NCBI GenBank assembly: GCA_039720395.1
Contig: CM077824.1
Location: forward strand, 18,623,046 to 18,687,045
DNA from: Liquidambar formosana
Taxonomy: Eukaryota; Streptophyta; Magnoliopsida; Saxifragales; Altingiaceae
DNA length: 64,000 nt
Direction of reading: 5' to 3'
The notes below the pieces were generated by a model. That model had not been told where the DNA came from. It ran no database searches and saw nothing but the letters and a program-made list of their open reading frames with translations. Both the position numbers and the translations under genes were made by a program. Of this stretch, positions 35,141-47,208 are shown piece by piece; positions within the stretch are counted from its first letter, which is position 1; every line of letters begins with the position of its first letter.

Positions 35141-35389
35141 GGTAATAATGACCAAATCAAGCGCGCAGAGAGAGATGACCACCTTCATGGTGCTCAGCCT
35201 CTTGTTGTTGTTTTTTTTTTTTCTTTTTTTTTTTTTTTTTAATGTTCACTTGCCCTATTTTGACCCCCTCTTCGGCCAAGTTGTCTGTCACCTGTGAAAA
35301 GAAGGCTTTAAAGCCTTCTAAGTTCTAAAGGCCATCTTATGCGGTTTAATTGTACAGTTACCCATAAAATGGGTATTTGTATGCTTTTA
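35141..35389. other. Intergenic DNA, T-rich
   Basis: Contains T-runs at 35211-35240, and matches the sequence after the LINE remnant near gene B (about 40245-40340). No gene. Confidence 0.5.
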
Positions 35390-35788
35390 GGGTCCTGCTA
35401 TTGCCACCCCTCAATTTTATCAACAGCCCCCACTTGTTGTAGTTTTTTTTTGTTTTATGCAAAATATAAAAGATTTTTATGAAAAATGTTCAGGTTATTC
35501 ACTGAAAAACATCATTTTAAACACTATTGTAGAAGAAAGTTTTTGCAAAATCAATAGTTAGAGTAGATTTTTTGGCAAAAAAATGAAATAAAAACCGTAA
35601 ATGGCCAAAAAAAGTCTATTTCAACGATAGATTTTTGAAAAATTTCTCTTGTAAAGTTGTTCAAAATGATGTTTTTTAGTGGACTACAGATTCAGTTTTC
35701 ATAAAAACTTTTTATGTTTTGCATAAAACCTTAAAAAACTAAAACAAGTGGGGGTGCTTATAAAACTGGGGGGTGGCAATCGTTGAAC

Positions 35789-35790
<2 letters not shown>
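35390..35790. mobile_element. Fold-back TIR element, copy 1
   Basis: The ends GGGTCCTGCTATTGCCACCC and GGGTGGCAATCGTTGAACCC are inverted copies. Inversion continues inward through CCCCCACTTGTT / AACAAGTGGGGG and TTTTATGCAAAATATAAAAG / CTTTTTATGTTTTGCATAAAA-like arms. No coding content. An (AT)n run follows at 35791-35825. The interior shares sequence with copy 2 at 36006-36357. Confidence 0.75.
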
Positions 35791-35827
<37 letters not shown>

Positions 35828-36005
35828 TAATATTTGAGTGAGCCTATTTCTTGACCTTTGATCTGACTATTAATTTTTTTATTAAAATCAGATTACTGTC
35901 CACTCTAAACTAAGCTCAAGATAAAAGTTTATTAATAGCCTAGTATGATTGATATGGAGTAATAATTATTTTTAAAAGGGGTGAGAAGTTGAATCCAATA
36001 TCTAT

Positions 36006-36357
36006 GGGAGTAGCTATTGCAGTTCCTTAACTTTATTTATTCACCCTATTAATTTTAATTTATTAAGGTTTTATGAAAAATATAAAAAGTTTTTATAAAA
36101 AATGATCGCACATTTTATTAGAAAACATTATTTTGAACAATTTTACAGAAAGAAAGGTTTTTCAAAATATGTCATTTACGTGGACTCTTTGTTATTTACG
36201 GTCTCGGTTTTATTTTTGGTCAAAAAATACACTTACACGAAAGATTAAAAAAAAAAAAATCTAATTTTCATAAAAGCCTATTATATTTTTATAATATGGC
36301 GAGAAATTAAAATTAAGGGGTGTGGAAATGAAACTAAGGGTTGCAATAACAAGCCCC
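36006..36357. mobile_element. Fold-back TIR element, copy 2
   Basis: The ends GGGAGTAGCTATTGCAGTTCC and GGGTTGCAATAACAAGCCCC are inverted. The interior contains TTATGAAAAATATAAAAAG and its inverse, related to copy 1. Diverged from copy 1, so not a recent duplication. Confidence 0.65.
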
Positions 36358-36368
36358 AGTATGCATTG

Positions 36369-36523
36369 CTCTATGGGGTGATGTTTCAAACAAGACTAGG
36401 AGGCTGTGATATTAGCTTGCCCAAACCCTACCCTCATTTATAAATTGCCCTAAAACCCCAGCCCTCTTTACTACAGGTCACCAAAAATCCATAATCCACC
36501 GCACTCATCCAGCAAAGAAGCAT
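36369..36523 (+). repeat. Orphan copy of the F-box 5' flank
   Basis: About 155 bp matches the region upstream of genes B and C (GGAGGCTGTGATATTAGCTT, then ATAAATTGCCC, then CCACCGCACTCATCCAGCAA) and stops just before the position of the ATG. No F-box coding sequence follows. It is a remnant of a fourth duplication unit or a partial gene-conversion tract. Confidence 0.75.
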
Positions 36524-37130
36524 ATATGAAACGAGTTAATTATTTTGATATACATTTAACGAACATAGATTATACTAGAAGTTTTTATTTTTATTTTTAT
36601 TATGAATGTGTGAATATATGAAACCGGTTAATTATTTTTAAAATTTTCATAATATCTTGATTTTTCTTTGACATTCCTAACCTACATGGGATGACTATTT
36701 AATTCAATTATGAGTTTTATAAACTCAACCCAAAAAGGAGAAGAAAACTACGAGTTTAAGAAAATAAGAGTCAAAGATAGAGTAAAAAAAACATTTATAA
36801 AAAATTATAGGACCAGTGAGGAACAATACCAATAATAATAATGAAAAATATGTGATAATAATTGTAAAATAGAAATACAAAATATAGATAATTAATTAGA
36901 TTTCGGCACCTCCTCTCACAAGTTGAATGGAACTAATGTAACAAAAAATTAATGCTACTTTGGAAGGGCAATGGCAATTATAAACTAATAAAAAAGAGTA
37001 TTATTAATACAAATAATATTATTGTCCTTTCCACAAGGGCTAATGCCCAATATAAACCTTGACTAAATGACTAATAAAGTAATAATCTAGTGTGAACAAT
37101 AATAATTATTTTCAAAAAGTGGTGAAAAGT
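36524..37130. other. AT-rich spacer upstream of gene B
   Basis: No gene seen. A direct repeat, ATATATGAAAC followed by GGTTAATTATTT-like sequence, occurs at about 36524 and 36612. Confidence 0.5.
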
Positions 37131-37387
37131 TGAATACAACATCTACCGCTCCATGGGGGTGATTTTTCGAGTAAGGCGAGGAGGCTCTGAGCCTGTGATA
37201 TTAGCTTACCCGAAAACCCATCCCCATTGATAACTTGCCCAAAACCCCAGCTCTCTGTATCACGGATCACCAAAAAGGCGTTTTCAAAGATACAGGGGAA
37301 GCCTTGAAAGGCTAGAGGAAATCCACCACACCAATCCAGCAAGAGAAGCAAGTAGAGATCGACGACGACGACAAGAAGAAGAAGAAA

Positions 37388-40025
37388 ATGAGTGATTCCA
37401 TCACAATAATGGATCTCCCAAGCTTCATCTTCACGGATATTCTCTCAAAACTCCCAATACAGACCATCTTCAGTTGCAGGTGCGTCTGTAAAACTTGGCT
37501 CAATCTTCTCTCTGATCCTCATTTTACCAAACTCCACTTTTCACGAGCACCCGTCGGGCTTATGCTTCGAACCAATGGCCGCGAATGCGTCTCAAATACC
37601 TTCTTTCTTGGTTGATCTCAATGGTGACACCAGTCGTCATAGTAATGACAAGGGCAATGGCAATGGCGAGATGAAGCTCGATACCGAATTTTAACCTTCC
37701 GAGACGCCATGCCAAACCCAACATCAAGCCTGAAAAGTCCAAGAAATTTAATTCACGAAGCGTGAGTTCGATATAGTGAATTCGTGCAATGGCTTGCTCT
37801 GTTTGTGCAAACCCTCCAGCACTGACCCTTCTATTGTGTGCAATCCGATCACCGGCGAGTACATAACCATTCCGAAACCTGAGAAGGTTAACATTCATGA
37901 ATGTACCGTTACATCTGGCTTTGGCTTCAGTCCGAGGACTAACGAGTACAAGGTTGTACGCATGGAATATAGGTCGAGCGAGCAAAATTTACAAACAATT
38001 TCTAATGCTGCTGTGGTGGGCCAAAGTGGCCATATGAGACTTCCTCCTAGGGCGTCTGAGGTACACACACTCGGCACAGCGTCGTGGAGGTGCATTGGGT
38101 ATGCCCCTTACACACCACGCCGGTCAGTGTTGACCACCTTTCTGAATGGAGCCATTCATTGGCCTTGTGATAACATTTATACTTCTAATTTCATAGTGGC
38201 TTTTGATTTTGACAATGAGGAATTCCGTGTTGTTCCACCACCTCCTCATTTTGGGATGAAGCAGAAAAGGGATGTTTATAAGAGGACCGTGGGAGAGTTA
38301 CGTGGTTCCCTTTGTTTAAGTGATGTTTCTTCTTATAATCATTTCGAATTTTCGACATATGGGTGATGAAGGATTACGGTGTCCAAGAATCTTGGACGAA
38401 AGAGTTCGTTATTTCTCTGCAAGAGTTCATGCTTTCTCTGGGTATAGTGGCAACCTCTTTCAACCGATAAAATACAACGGTGATATATTGATGGTCTATG
38501 ATGAAAAGACACTGGTATCTTATAATAACATGAAAAAAAAGTTTTAGATATCTTGAGATTCGTGGTGTTGATTCGAAGTATGAAGCAATTGTCCATACTC
38601 CAAGCCTTGTTTCGCTTAAAGATATCTTGATGGCAGACAATCTGGAGGTGCAAAATGTCAAGTTGAGGTAAACTTCTGCAATCTTAATATTCAATTACAT
38701 GTTGCTCTCTATCCAACTAAATTTAAATGATTATTTATATTCCCAAACCATTAAGCATCTTTAGTTGTTGAATTATTTTACTTAGCTTTAAAATCAACTG
38801 TGGCATTCTAATTTCTGACTAGTTCTAGTATCCTGCAAATGCATCTGGAATTTCTAATATAAAAAATCATTTTGTCTCTTTCATTTTTCAGAATATATAT
38901 TATGAAGTTAGTTTATTGAATATTTTGGTGGGAAGGTGCCTAGGATTCAATTCCTAGAATGTGCCTTGGTATTAAAATAATTGTCCTCTTGGACCTTTTA
39001 TAGTGAATTGGGATGATAAAATACACAAGCAAATCAACTGATAAATTTTTTTGCCTTACATTGAAGTCAGTTTATTGAACATTTTGGTGGGAAGGTGCCT
39101 ACGATTCAATTCCTAGAATGTGCCTTGGGAAAGTCTGGGATATCCCGCACATGATCAACCCTCATATATAGCTTTGATCATATGCGGGATATCCCGTATG
39201 ATCACAACCGTCCGTGAGTGACACGCGTGCGTGCAAATGCCAGCGTGTCATCCACGGACGGCCGTGATCGAACGGGAAAGTTTGGGATATCCCGCACATG
39301 ATCAACCCTCATATATAGCTTTGATCATATGCAGGATATCCTGGATATCCCGTATAATCACAGCCATCCGTGAGCGACACGCGTGAGCGCGAATGTCAGC
39401 GTGTCATCCACAAACGGCCATGATCGAACGGGAAAGTCTGGGATATCCCGCACATGATCAACCCTCATATATAGCTTTGATCATATGCGGGATATCTCAG
39501 ATATCCCGTATGATCACAACCGTCCATGAGCGACATACGTACGCGCGAATGCCAGCGTGTCATCCACGAACGGCCATGATCGAACGGGAAAGTCGGGGAT
39601 TTCCCGCACATGATCAACCCTCATTTATAGCTTTGATCATATGCGGGATATTCCGTATGATCACAGCCGTCTATGAGCGACATGCGTGCGCGGGAATGCC
39701 AGTGTGTCATCCACGGACGACTGTGATCGAACAGGAAAGTTTGGGATATCCCGCACATAATCAACCCTCTATATATATATACACACACACTAGCATTTTA
39801 GCAGTCTTTTGTGTAATTTTTTTAAAACATATAAATGTTTAGATGATATTAACTCATTTCGTTTATTTATAATCCTAACATTACATCTGCTGATACAGGT
39901 ATGCTGACTCTGAATTGTCCGAAAAGGCTGAAACTCCCTTTTTGGTAGAATGTAAGACAAGAGGATTGCGATTTGTTTCTTGGATGGACGACATTGAAGA
40001 TGACTATGTTGTGGCAGGATACTAG
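37388..40025 (+). pseudogene. F-box/FBA paralogue B, multiply frameshifted
   Basis: Exon 1 is about 37388-38667 and exon 2 is 39899-40025. The F-box is well kept (MDLPSFIFTDILSKLP, then CRCVCKTWLNLLSDP). A one-base insertion near 37605 shifts the frame, a TAA follows at about 37692, and the FBA region is open again at 37776-38366 (NSCNGLLCLCKPSSTDPS, then FLNGAIHWPCD). An ~8-bp insertion near 38350 and a ~24-bp insertion near 38420 break it again. The GAG|GTAAAC donor and TGATACAG|G acceptor are intact, and exon 2 is open for 42 codons ending VVAGY. Four or more lesions make it a pseudogene. It is more similar to C than to A in the F-box. A palindromic array occupies much of the 1.2-kb intron. 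Confidence 0.9.
39127..39770. repeat. Tandem array of double-hairpin units
   Basis: Four full units start at 39127, 39274, 39430 and 39586 (147, 156, 156, 147 bp) and a partial fifth at 39733. Each begins GGGAAAGTCTGGGATATCCC or close to it. Every unit holds two inverted repeats: GGGATATCCCGCACATGATC pairs across ~17 bp with TGATCATATGCGGGATATCC, and GATCACAACCGTCCGTGAG...ACACGC pairs with GCGTGTCATCCACGGACGG...GATC. It lies within intron B and is absent from the matching parts of introns A and C. The 147/156 difference is a 9-bp extra ATATCC-type segment in units 2 and 3. Confidence 0.93.
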
Positions 40026-40089
40026 CAGCTGTGGAGGCTGCCGAGGTGTTGAACTAAAATACCATTCTATGCAATGAATTGTGTTACTG

Positions 40090-40270
40090 AGGTGCTTATT
40101 ATGCTAATCTGGGGAATTATTTTCCTTTTTTGCGGAATTGTTGGCTGTTATTCATGGCATTGAGCAAGCATGGCTTCACGGATGGAAAAATCACTGACGG
40201 GAATCGTAATAATGCCAAATCAAAGCTTGCGCACCATGGAGGTTTGTAGAGAGGTGAGCACCTTCATGGT
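40090..40270 (+). pseudogene. LINE RNase H remnant downstream of gene B
   Basis: AYYANLGNYFPFFAELLAVI followed by HGIEQAWLHGWKNH, readable with one shift, matches the remnant at 34895-35130 downstream of gene A. It marks the duplicated 3' flank. Confidence 0.7.
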
Positions 40271-40519
40271 ACTCAGCTTGGTATAAATAAATAAAAAATG
40301 TTCACCTGCCCTATTTTGACCCCATTCGGCCAATTTGTCAATTACCCGTTCAAAGATCCCAACATACCATCTTGTTTGTTGTCGTGATTTCTGGGTTGAA
40401 AAGGAGTTACTGTGTTAAAGTATGAATAGGGATGGGGTGGGTCATATCAATAATTGATGTAGGTAGGTTTCGGATGTTTTACACTCGACTAATCTCCATA
40501 GCACATGTAGGTTCTCCCG

Positions 40520-40581
40520 TCTCATATACATTGTGCAATTACAAGACAAATCTCATATACATTGTGCAATTACAAGACAAA
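40520..40581. repeat. Perfect 31-bp tandem duplication
   Basis: TCTCATATACATTGTGCAAT (continuing to ...GACAAA) occurs at 40520-40550 and again at 40551-40581 with no differences seen. Confidence 0.95.
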
Positions 40582-41394
40582 GCTTATGAGAATGGTCTTG
40601 AGAGGAAGTGGTGGAGTCATATCATTAATGCGGCTGCGATCCTTTGTATGGTTTTACCATGTATTATTGCGTGCACCCCTTCTTGCAAAGCCTGTGAGAT
40701 CTTATGTGTACATTTTTTTGGGTAATATAGCATTACTCTTCATTTGGAGGGGGAAAATAATGCTAAAAAGCTCAAATTTTTACCCAATCCTCTTGCCCAA
40801 ATGATGTAGTAGTTGTTACATCATCCCATTATGGACCGTTATGCTTTTGTGAAAATTTTAATTGGTTAGCCAAGTTACCACTTCATTTGGGTGATTAGAG
40901 TCGGGAAAAAAATTTGTGCTATAAGCATTACTCTTCATATGGTTGAGATTTTTATTACACGCAAAGAAAAAAATTGTACACTCTTCATACCAGCCACTTT
41001 TTATTTTGTACAAGGCCTTTGGTGGTGGCTTTCACTTGCCCAGTAATTAAGGCGACCATGATTGCAAACCAATTAATTACAATAAAATAGTCCGTATTTG
41101 TATAAGAGGCATTTCATGAATTCTTAATTGATCCCACATCATTGATTATAGCTGTGGCTCAAACCTTTTTTTTTAGTACAAATAAAATTATTGGCCACTG
41201 CAAATCAGTTAATATTCAAGATAAACCATTAATAATAATCTAGTTTAAATAATAATTAATTTCAGAAGGAGGTGAAAAATGGAACCCAATACTTAACATG
41301 GGATCGGGGTGATTTTTCAAATGAGACGAGGAGGCTGTGATATTAGCTTCCCCAGAACCCTATCTCCATTTATAAATTGCCCAAAACCTTAGCT
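40582..41394. other. Spacer between B and C, no gene seen
   Basis: AT-rich. From about 41245 onward it matches the upstream regions of gene B and the orphan copy (GAGGAGGCTGTGATATTAGC at about 41326). No other feature recognised. Confidence 0.5.
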
Positions 41395-43509
41395 CTCTTT
41401 GAAAATTCCCTTTTCAAAGATACAGAGGAAAGCCATGAAAGGCTAAAGGAAATCCACCACACTAATCCAGCAAAAGCAAGTAGAGATCGACGACGACAAG
41501 AAGAAGAAGAAGAAATGAGTGATTCCATCACAATAATGGATCTCCCAAGCTTCATCTTCACGGATATTCTATCAAAACTCCCAATACAGACCATCTTCAG
41601 TTGCAGGTGCGTCTGTAAAACTTGGCTCAATCTTCTCTCAGATTCTCATTTTACCAAAATGCACTTCACACGAGCACCCGTCGAGCTTATGCTTCGAACT
41701 AAGGGCCCCAGATGCGTCTCAAATACCCTCTTCTTGGTTGATCTCAACGGTGACAACAGTCGTCATGGTAATGGCAATGGCGAGATGAAGCTCGATACCA
41801 AATTTACCCTTCCGAAAAACTCTGAAAATATAAGTTCACGGAGCGTTTCGCTATGGCTTGCTCTGTTTGTGCAAATCCCCCAACAATGACCCTTCTGTTG
41901 TGTGCAATTCGATTACCGGCGAGTATATAGCCATTCTGAAACCTGAGAAGGCTAACAATCAGGAAAGTGCCGTTACATCTGGCTTCGGCTTCAGTCCGAG
42001 GACTAACCAGTACAAGGTTGTACGGATGGAATATAGGTTGAGCGAGGAAAATTTACAAACTCTGTATAATACTGCTGTGGGCCAAATTGGCCGTATGACA
42101 ATTCGTAGGGTTGCTGAGGTATAAACACTCGGCACGGCATCGTGAAGGTGCATTGGGTATGCCCCTAACTCACCATGCCGGTCATTGTTGGCCACCTTTC
42201 TGAATGGAGCCATTCATTGGTCTTGTGATAACAGTAGTACTTCTAATTTCATAGTGGCTTTTGATTTTGACGATGAGGAATTCCGTATTGTTCCACCGCC
42301 TCCTCATTTTGGGATGGAGCAGAAAAGGGATGTTTATAAGAGGACCAGGGGAGAATTACGTGGTTGCCTTTGTTTAAGTGATGTTGCTTCTTATGATCAT
42401 TTCGACATATGGGTGATGAAGGATTATGGTGTCCCAGAATCTTGGACCAAAGAGTTCGTTATTTCTCTGTGTTGTGGCAACCTCTTTCAACCGATAAAAT
42501 GCTTGAACAATGGTGATATATTGATGGTCTATGATGAAAAGGCGCTGGTTCTTCTAATCAGGTGAAAAAAAGTTTTAGATATCTTGAGATTCGCGGCGTT
42601 GTCTCGAACTACGAAGCAATTGTCCATACTCCAAGCCTTGTTTTGCTTAAAGATATCTTGATGGGAGACAATCTGAGGTGCAAAACGTCAAGTCGAGGTA
42701 AACTTCTGCAATCTTAATATTCAACTACGTGGTGCTCTATATTCAACTAAATTTAAATGATTATTTATATTCGCAAACCATTAAGCATCGTTGGTTGTTG
42801 AATTATTTTATTAGCATTAAAATCAACTGTGGTATTCTAATTTCTGACTTGTTCTAGTATCCAACAAATGCATCTGAATTTCTAATATAAAAATTCATTT
42901 GTCTCTTTCATTTTTCAGAATATATATTGTGAAGTTAGTTTGTTGAACATTTTGGTGGGAAGGTTCCTGGGATTCAATTCCTAGAATGTGCCTCGGTATC
43001 AAAATAATTCTCCTCTTGGACTTTTTATTGTGATAAAACACAGAAGCAAATCAATGATAAAAATTTTTGCCTTAAATCGAAGTCGGTTTTGGATATTTCT
43101 TCCAGGTGCTAAAATGAAATTTCATTTGATTCGTTTTATTATTATTATCATTGTTTATTGGTTTGAACTTTATGATTCATATTTTGGAGTGATAATGTCC
43201 TATAATAAATCTGATTTTGTCTTGTAGTTGCTATAAGTCTTATATATTTGTTAATTATTTAGTCAATGTGGCTTAATGCCATGGATAGATACGTTAGAAT
43301 AAGTGCATGTGATGTAGTGGTTGTCAATGTTAGACCAAATTAATCAACGGCTATTCATATTGAGGATCAATCTAGTTTTCTATTTTGTTTTGCTTTTTTT
43401 CCCCTTTTTGTCTAATTATTTGAAAATTAATATTATATTTTATGGAAAAGATGACTTGTTGCTATGGATGTTTATTAGTACGGAACTAAAATAAACTAGG
43501 TTATGGATT

Positions 43510-43602
43510 CTTTTTTTTTTTTTTTCAAATTTTTGGCCAGTGGTGTGTGTAGTTGGATTTTTTTTTTTTTTTTTGGCACCAGGGGGAGGGGGGGGGGGGT
43601 TG
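43510..43602. repeat. T-run and G-run low-complexity tract
   Basis: T-runs at about 43510-43524 and 43559-43574 followed by a G-rich run at 43582-43600, within intron C. Confidence 0.85.
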
Positions 43603-44293
43603 GGGAGGTAGCTACTTTGCTACTCCTTAATCAACAAAGTTGATTTTAATTTTGAACCTGCAATTAATTAGTGCTTAAAAAAAACTGATTTTGTTTTGCT
43701 TTCTCCTCTTGGATTTTGTTTTTCTTTTATTTTTTTCTTCTTCACAATTAATTAGTTCTAAAAAACTGAGTTTAATGGCATAATCAGAAAAAGGCACAAT
43801 TAATTGGTGACATTTCATTTTTAGCTCTAAAGACAGGATATTTTTGTGGTTTTTGGGGAATTTGGAAGGTGATTCTGGATGCAACATTTAAGTCTGAATA
43901 TTAAAAAAAATATATTGTATTTTTTTGAATCTCTAGGATTGTAGACAACCTTGATTATTTCATTAAGGTTTAAATGAGAAGAATGCCAGGAGATAACAAG
44001 CTGCATAACTATTGATTTGGTAATTTATTGTTCCCATTTCTTATTTTTGGTACTTGTACTTTCTCATTTTATGTATATTTCATATGGTTCAATGTTTTGA
44101 ATTTGGTTAACCAATGACCTTTTTGATTTCGCTACTCCAAATACTATTACAGCTTTTCATCTCTGCATTCACATAGATGTATACCATATATGGGAATATA
44201 ATCATATTGTGCTCAACACAATACCAAGGTTTAGCTTCTTACATAACTTATATTTCTGCTAGTTAGTTCTATTATTACGTTCATTCTAATGGT

Positions 44294-44298
<5 letters not shown>

Positions 44299-44327
<29 letters not shown>
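44299..44327. repeat. (CT)n microsatellite
   Basis: About 13 CT units in intron C. The homologous site in intron A (about 21861) has only about four, so it expanded after duplication. Confidence 0.85.
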
Positions 44328-44330
<3 letters not shown>

Positions 44331-44513
44331 TTTTTCTTGCACTTCATGTGCTTGTACGAGTAATTATATCTCTTTTATCTATAAACGAAGTGAGAAGGTT
44401 GAGAAACTATATGCACAGTGTTTAGGTGAGGTCATACAGTCTCCTAAAATCTCTAACGCTAGGAGGTCGAATTGGTTGTGCAACTGCTTATCTTGCTCTC
44501 TCAGATGGTGTTA

Positions 44514-44708
44514 ATCAGGCGAATAAAAAAGCTGGAGGGGTTAGATTAAGACAATTCTTTTCCAATGTTTCTTTTCGTCTTGTGCGGGTGGCATCTTGGG
44601 ACACAATTTTAACAGTGGATCATCTGATATTTAGAAGTTTTATTTTCTGCAATAAGTGCATGATGTGCAAGACAAATGCAGAGTTTGGCAATCCCTTGCT
44701 AGTTTGAT
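44514..44708 (+). pseudogene. LINE zf-RVT remnant in intron C
   Basis: GVRLRQFFSNVSFRLVRVAS followed by DHLIFRSFIFCNKCMMCKTN is the counterpart of the remnant at 22170-22391 in intron A, including the C-x2-C pair. Confidence 0.65.
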
Positions 44709-45502
44709 GTCCGCTTTCTTTTGAAGTTTGAGGTGCTTGTTTGTTTGTTTTACAATATTTAGGTTCTTTCTTGTTTGTTTAGAGAAGTCTTGATGTTTTC
44801 TGTGCTGGAGCAAGATGATTCCTAGGGGTTATTTAATGTTTTTTGTTGTGGTATTTCTTAATCTCTTCATCACAATTTCTATTAATCAAACAAACTGACA
44901 AAAGCATGATTTACAAATTGAGGTATCAATGGTTGGAGAGTTGATGTAATTTGCCTCAACACAAAATAAAAAATAAAAAAGCAATGTATAAGTTATGTAG
45001 TGAATATAATTACATTTTTATGCATAATAAGTTATATTTGGAGCCAACTGAAGTTTGAGCTTCTTATCTTTTTTGCAATAAGTAATTTTTTCTTGACTTC
45101 AAATTTTTGAAAAGCATAAACTTTTAACTCTTCTTATATAATGTAATTATATTGCATGTGAAAGGATAATATTGATATAAGTATATGACTTAATATCAAT
45201 CTCTTGTTGGGTCTGGTTCATGGTTCAAAGTCTCGGTTGTGGTTATCTAGTCCTGTCTCGGCGAGGCGCAATTTGACACATAAGAATTTAAAAAAATTCA
45301 AACAAATCATATGAAAATCAGAAGAAATAGGGCAATCACATTGGAAACATCAAATACATGAATAATAATAGAGTTATGATATGGTGGAAATTTTCAAAAT
45401 TGATTATTGTACAATGAAAACCCACAATATTTGGGTTTTCGATACCCAATGCATTTTGTTGAATTTTCGAAATGATTTTATACTAGGAAGCACTGACCCC
45501 AA

Positions 45503-45603
45503 AGTTGCCTATGCAGTATTGTTATTTTTTTTTTAGTTTTTATTTTTTTTTTTTGGATCAGAAACAAAAAGAAATATTATTAATGAGAAGTTGCCTATGC
45601 AGT
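45503..45603 (-). mobile_element. Very short LINE 3' tail with 15-bp target duplication
   Basis: The repeat AGTTGCCTATGCAGT occurs at 45503-45517 and 45589-45603. Between them are T-runs (minus-strand poly(A)) and ~30 bp of LINE 3' UTR type sequence. The insertion is only ~71 bp long, a strongly 5'-truncated LINE copy. It is absent from intron A. Confidence 0.8.
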
Positions 45604-45795
45604 GTTTGACACATGTTGGATGTTGACATCGCTCACCTACCCTACTCCGACATGTGTCGGACACTGACTCTGACTCGACACTTGCCTAACACTTATCTGA
45701 TACGCTAGGAGGTGTCAGTAATCATTAATTTAATTTTTTTCCTGGACATGGTCAAGACACGAAACTGACACTCCACATATGCTTGGGAAATGACC

Positions 45796-45827
45796 CCCCC
45801 CCCCCCCCCCCCCCCCCAAAAAAAAAG
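45796..45827. repeat. C-run followed by A-run
   Basis: About 24 C followed by about 9 A. A likely sequencing-difficult homopolymer; length should be treated with caution. Confidence 0.85.
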
Positions 45828-47208
45828 AAAAAGAAAACGTTTTGCATAGAAAATGCCAAAATGGAGCTAGTCTTGCATGTTTATGTCTTTTTTGATATCC
45901 ATATTTTTTAATGCCTTCTTGATATGTGTAATGTAACTATCAACTACATATACAAATAAAATTACAAACATATATTAATCAAGTTTTTTTATTTTTGAAA
46001 ATCGTATTAAGTGGTTTGCCTTCTTAATAATAATCAAAAAGAAGTTGGGGTTGCAACTAAAGTACTTTCTAAGATTCATAAATCTATAATTCAAAGAAAG
46101 GAAGTTGGAAGTTGAAATTCCAGGATTTGGAGAGAATATGTTATAAGATTCTTGTCCTCTTTTATTTGTACTCTTTTTTGCTTATTAATAAAATTTTATT
46201 TCTGCTGTTGATGATCAAAAAAAGATTCATAAATCTATGTTATAAGATTTTTCTCTTTTTTTTTTTTTTTTATAATTTATTTTTTTAGCCATGTAGTTAT
46301 CTTAGGTGGAATCCTTTTTTTTTTTTTTTGGTCCTAATTCATTGTTTGAAACTCCCATACATGAAATGTGTATTTGGATTAATGATTTTTCAAAGTTGCT
46401 AATATATGGCAGTCTAAAATGCTTCCAACATTATATGTGTCTACATATCAGTAGTGGTAGGGTTGTAGCTATGGTCATGAATAAGTGGCACAACCATATT
46501 TTGTTTTAGTTGGCATGCAGATCTTCCAGTGGTTAAATGATTGAGTAGAGAAAAAAATAATGTATCATCTTCCTTCTCAGCTCTGATATGTTATGAGAAA
46601 CAGTGTGGGATGTGAAATAATTTACAAGATAGACCTCTTATGTGTACTACCAAGCTGAAGCCATCAAGATAATTTCAAGGGAGCCTTCTTGTCCTTGACA
46701 CCTTGTACTCTTGATTTCAGGGAAACCATGTGTCTCATCTTCGTAAACTGACATATGGTTCTACACTTCTACTGATCGGCTATGTATTTTATGACTACAA
46801 ATTGTGAGCATAGCAAAACAAACTGTACACATGGTGTTCTGGTGGTAAACCATTTGATTGAGAGAGGGATTAATTGATAGATATATATATATACACAATG
46901 CTTCTACTCTTTTATTTAATATATATATATATATGCACTAGACATTCTTGCAATTAAAGTGCGGCTGGTGTGGAACACTAGCATTTCAGCACTCTTGTGT
47001 AATTTTTTTTTAAAACATATAAATGTTTAGATGATATTAACTGATATAATTTATTTATTTGGACTCCTAACATTACATCTGCTGATACAGGTGTGCTGAC
47101 TCTGAAGAGGCTGTAACTCCCTTTTTGGTAGAATGTAAGCCAAGAGGATTGCGATTTGTTTCTTGAATGGACGACTTTGAAGATGACTATGTTGTGGTAG
47201 GCTACTAG

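Larger units (their letters stand above)
41515..47208 (+). pseudogene. F-box/FBA paralogue C, decayed
   Basis: Exon 1 is about 41515-42697 and exon 2 is 47101-47208. The F-box is intact (MDLPSFIFTDILSKLP onward). Deletions near 41820-41850 shift the frame just before the FBA domain; TAA at about 42121-42123 replaces a Tyr codon of gene A, and TGA at about 42143 replaces Trp. The segment 42185-42565 is open (FLNGAIHWSCDNSSTSN, then FGMEQKRDVYKRTRGELRG), then another frameshift occurs near 42553. Exon 2 has an in-frame 9-bp deletion and a TGA replacing the Trp of SWMD. The GAG|GTAAAC donor and GATACAG|G acceptor remain. Its 4.4-kb intron preserves the ancestral intron seen in A. Confidence 0.9.

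Noticed and set aside
39127..39770. Possible CRISPR array
   Set aside because: Units are 147-156 bp, contiguous, diverged and without unique spacers; plant nuclear DNA context also argues against it.
39393..39842. 149-codon open frame
   Set aside because: It is the translation of the tandem palindromic array; the period (147-156 bp, multiples of three) keeps it open by chance.
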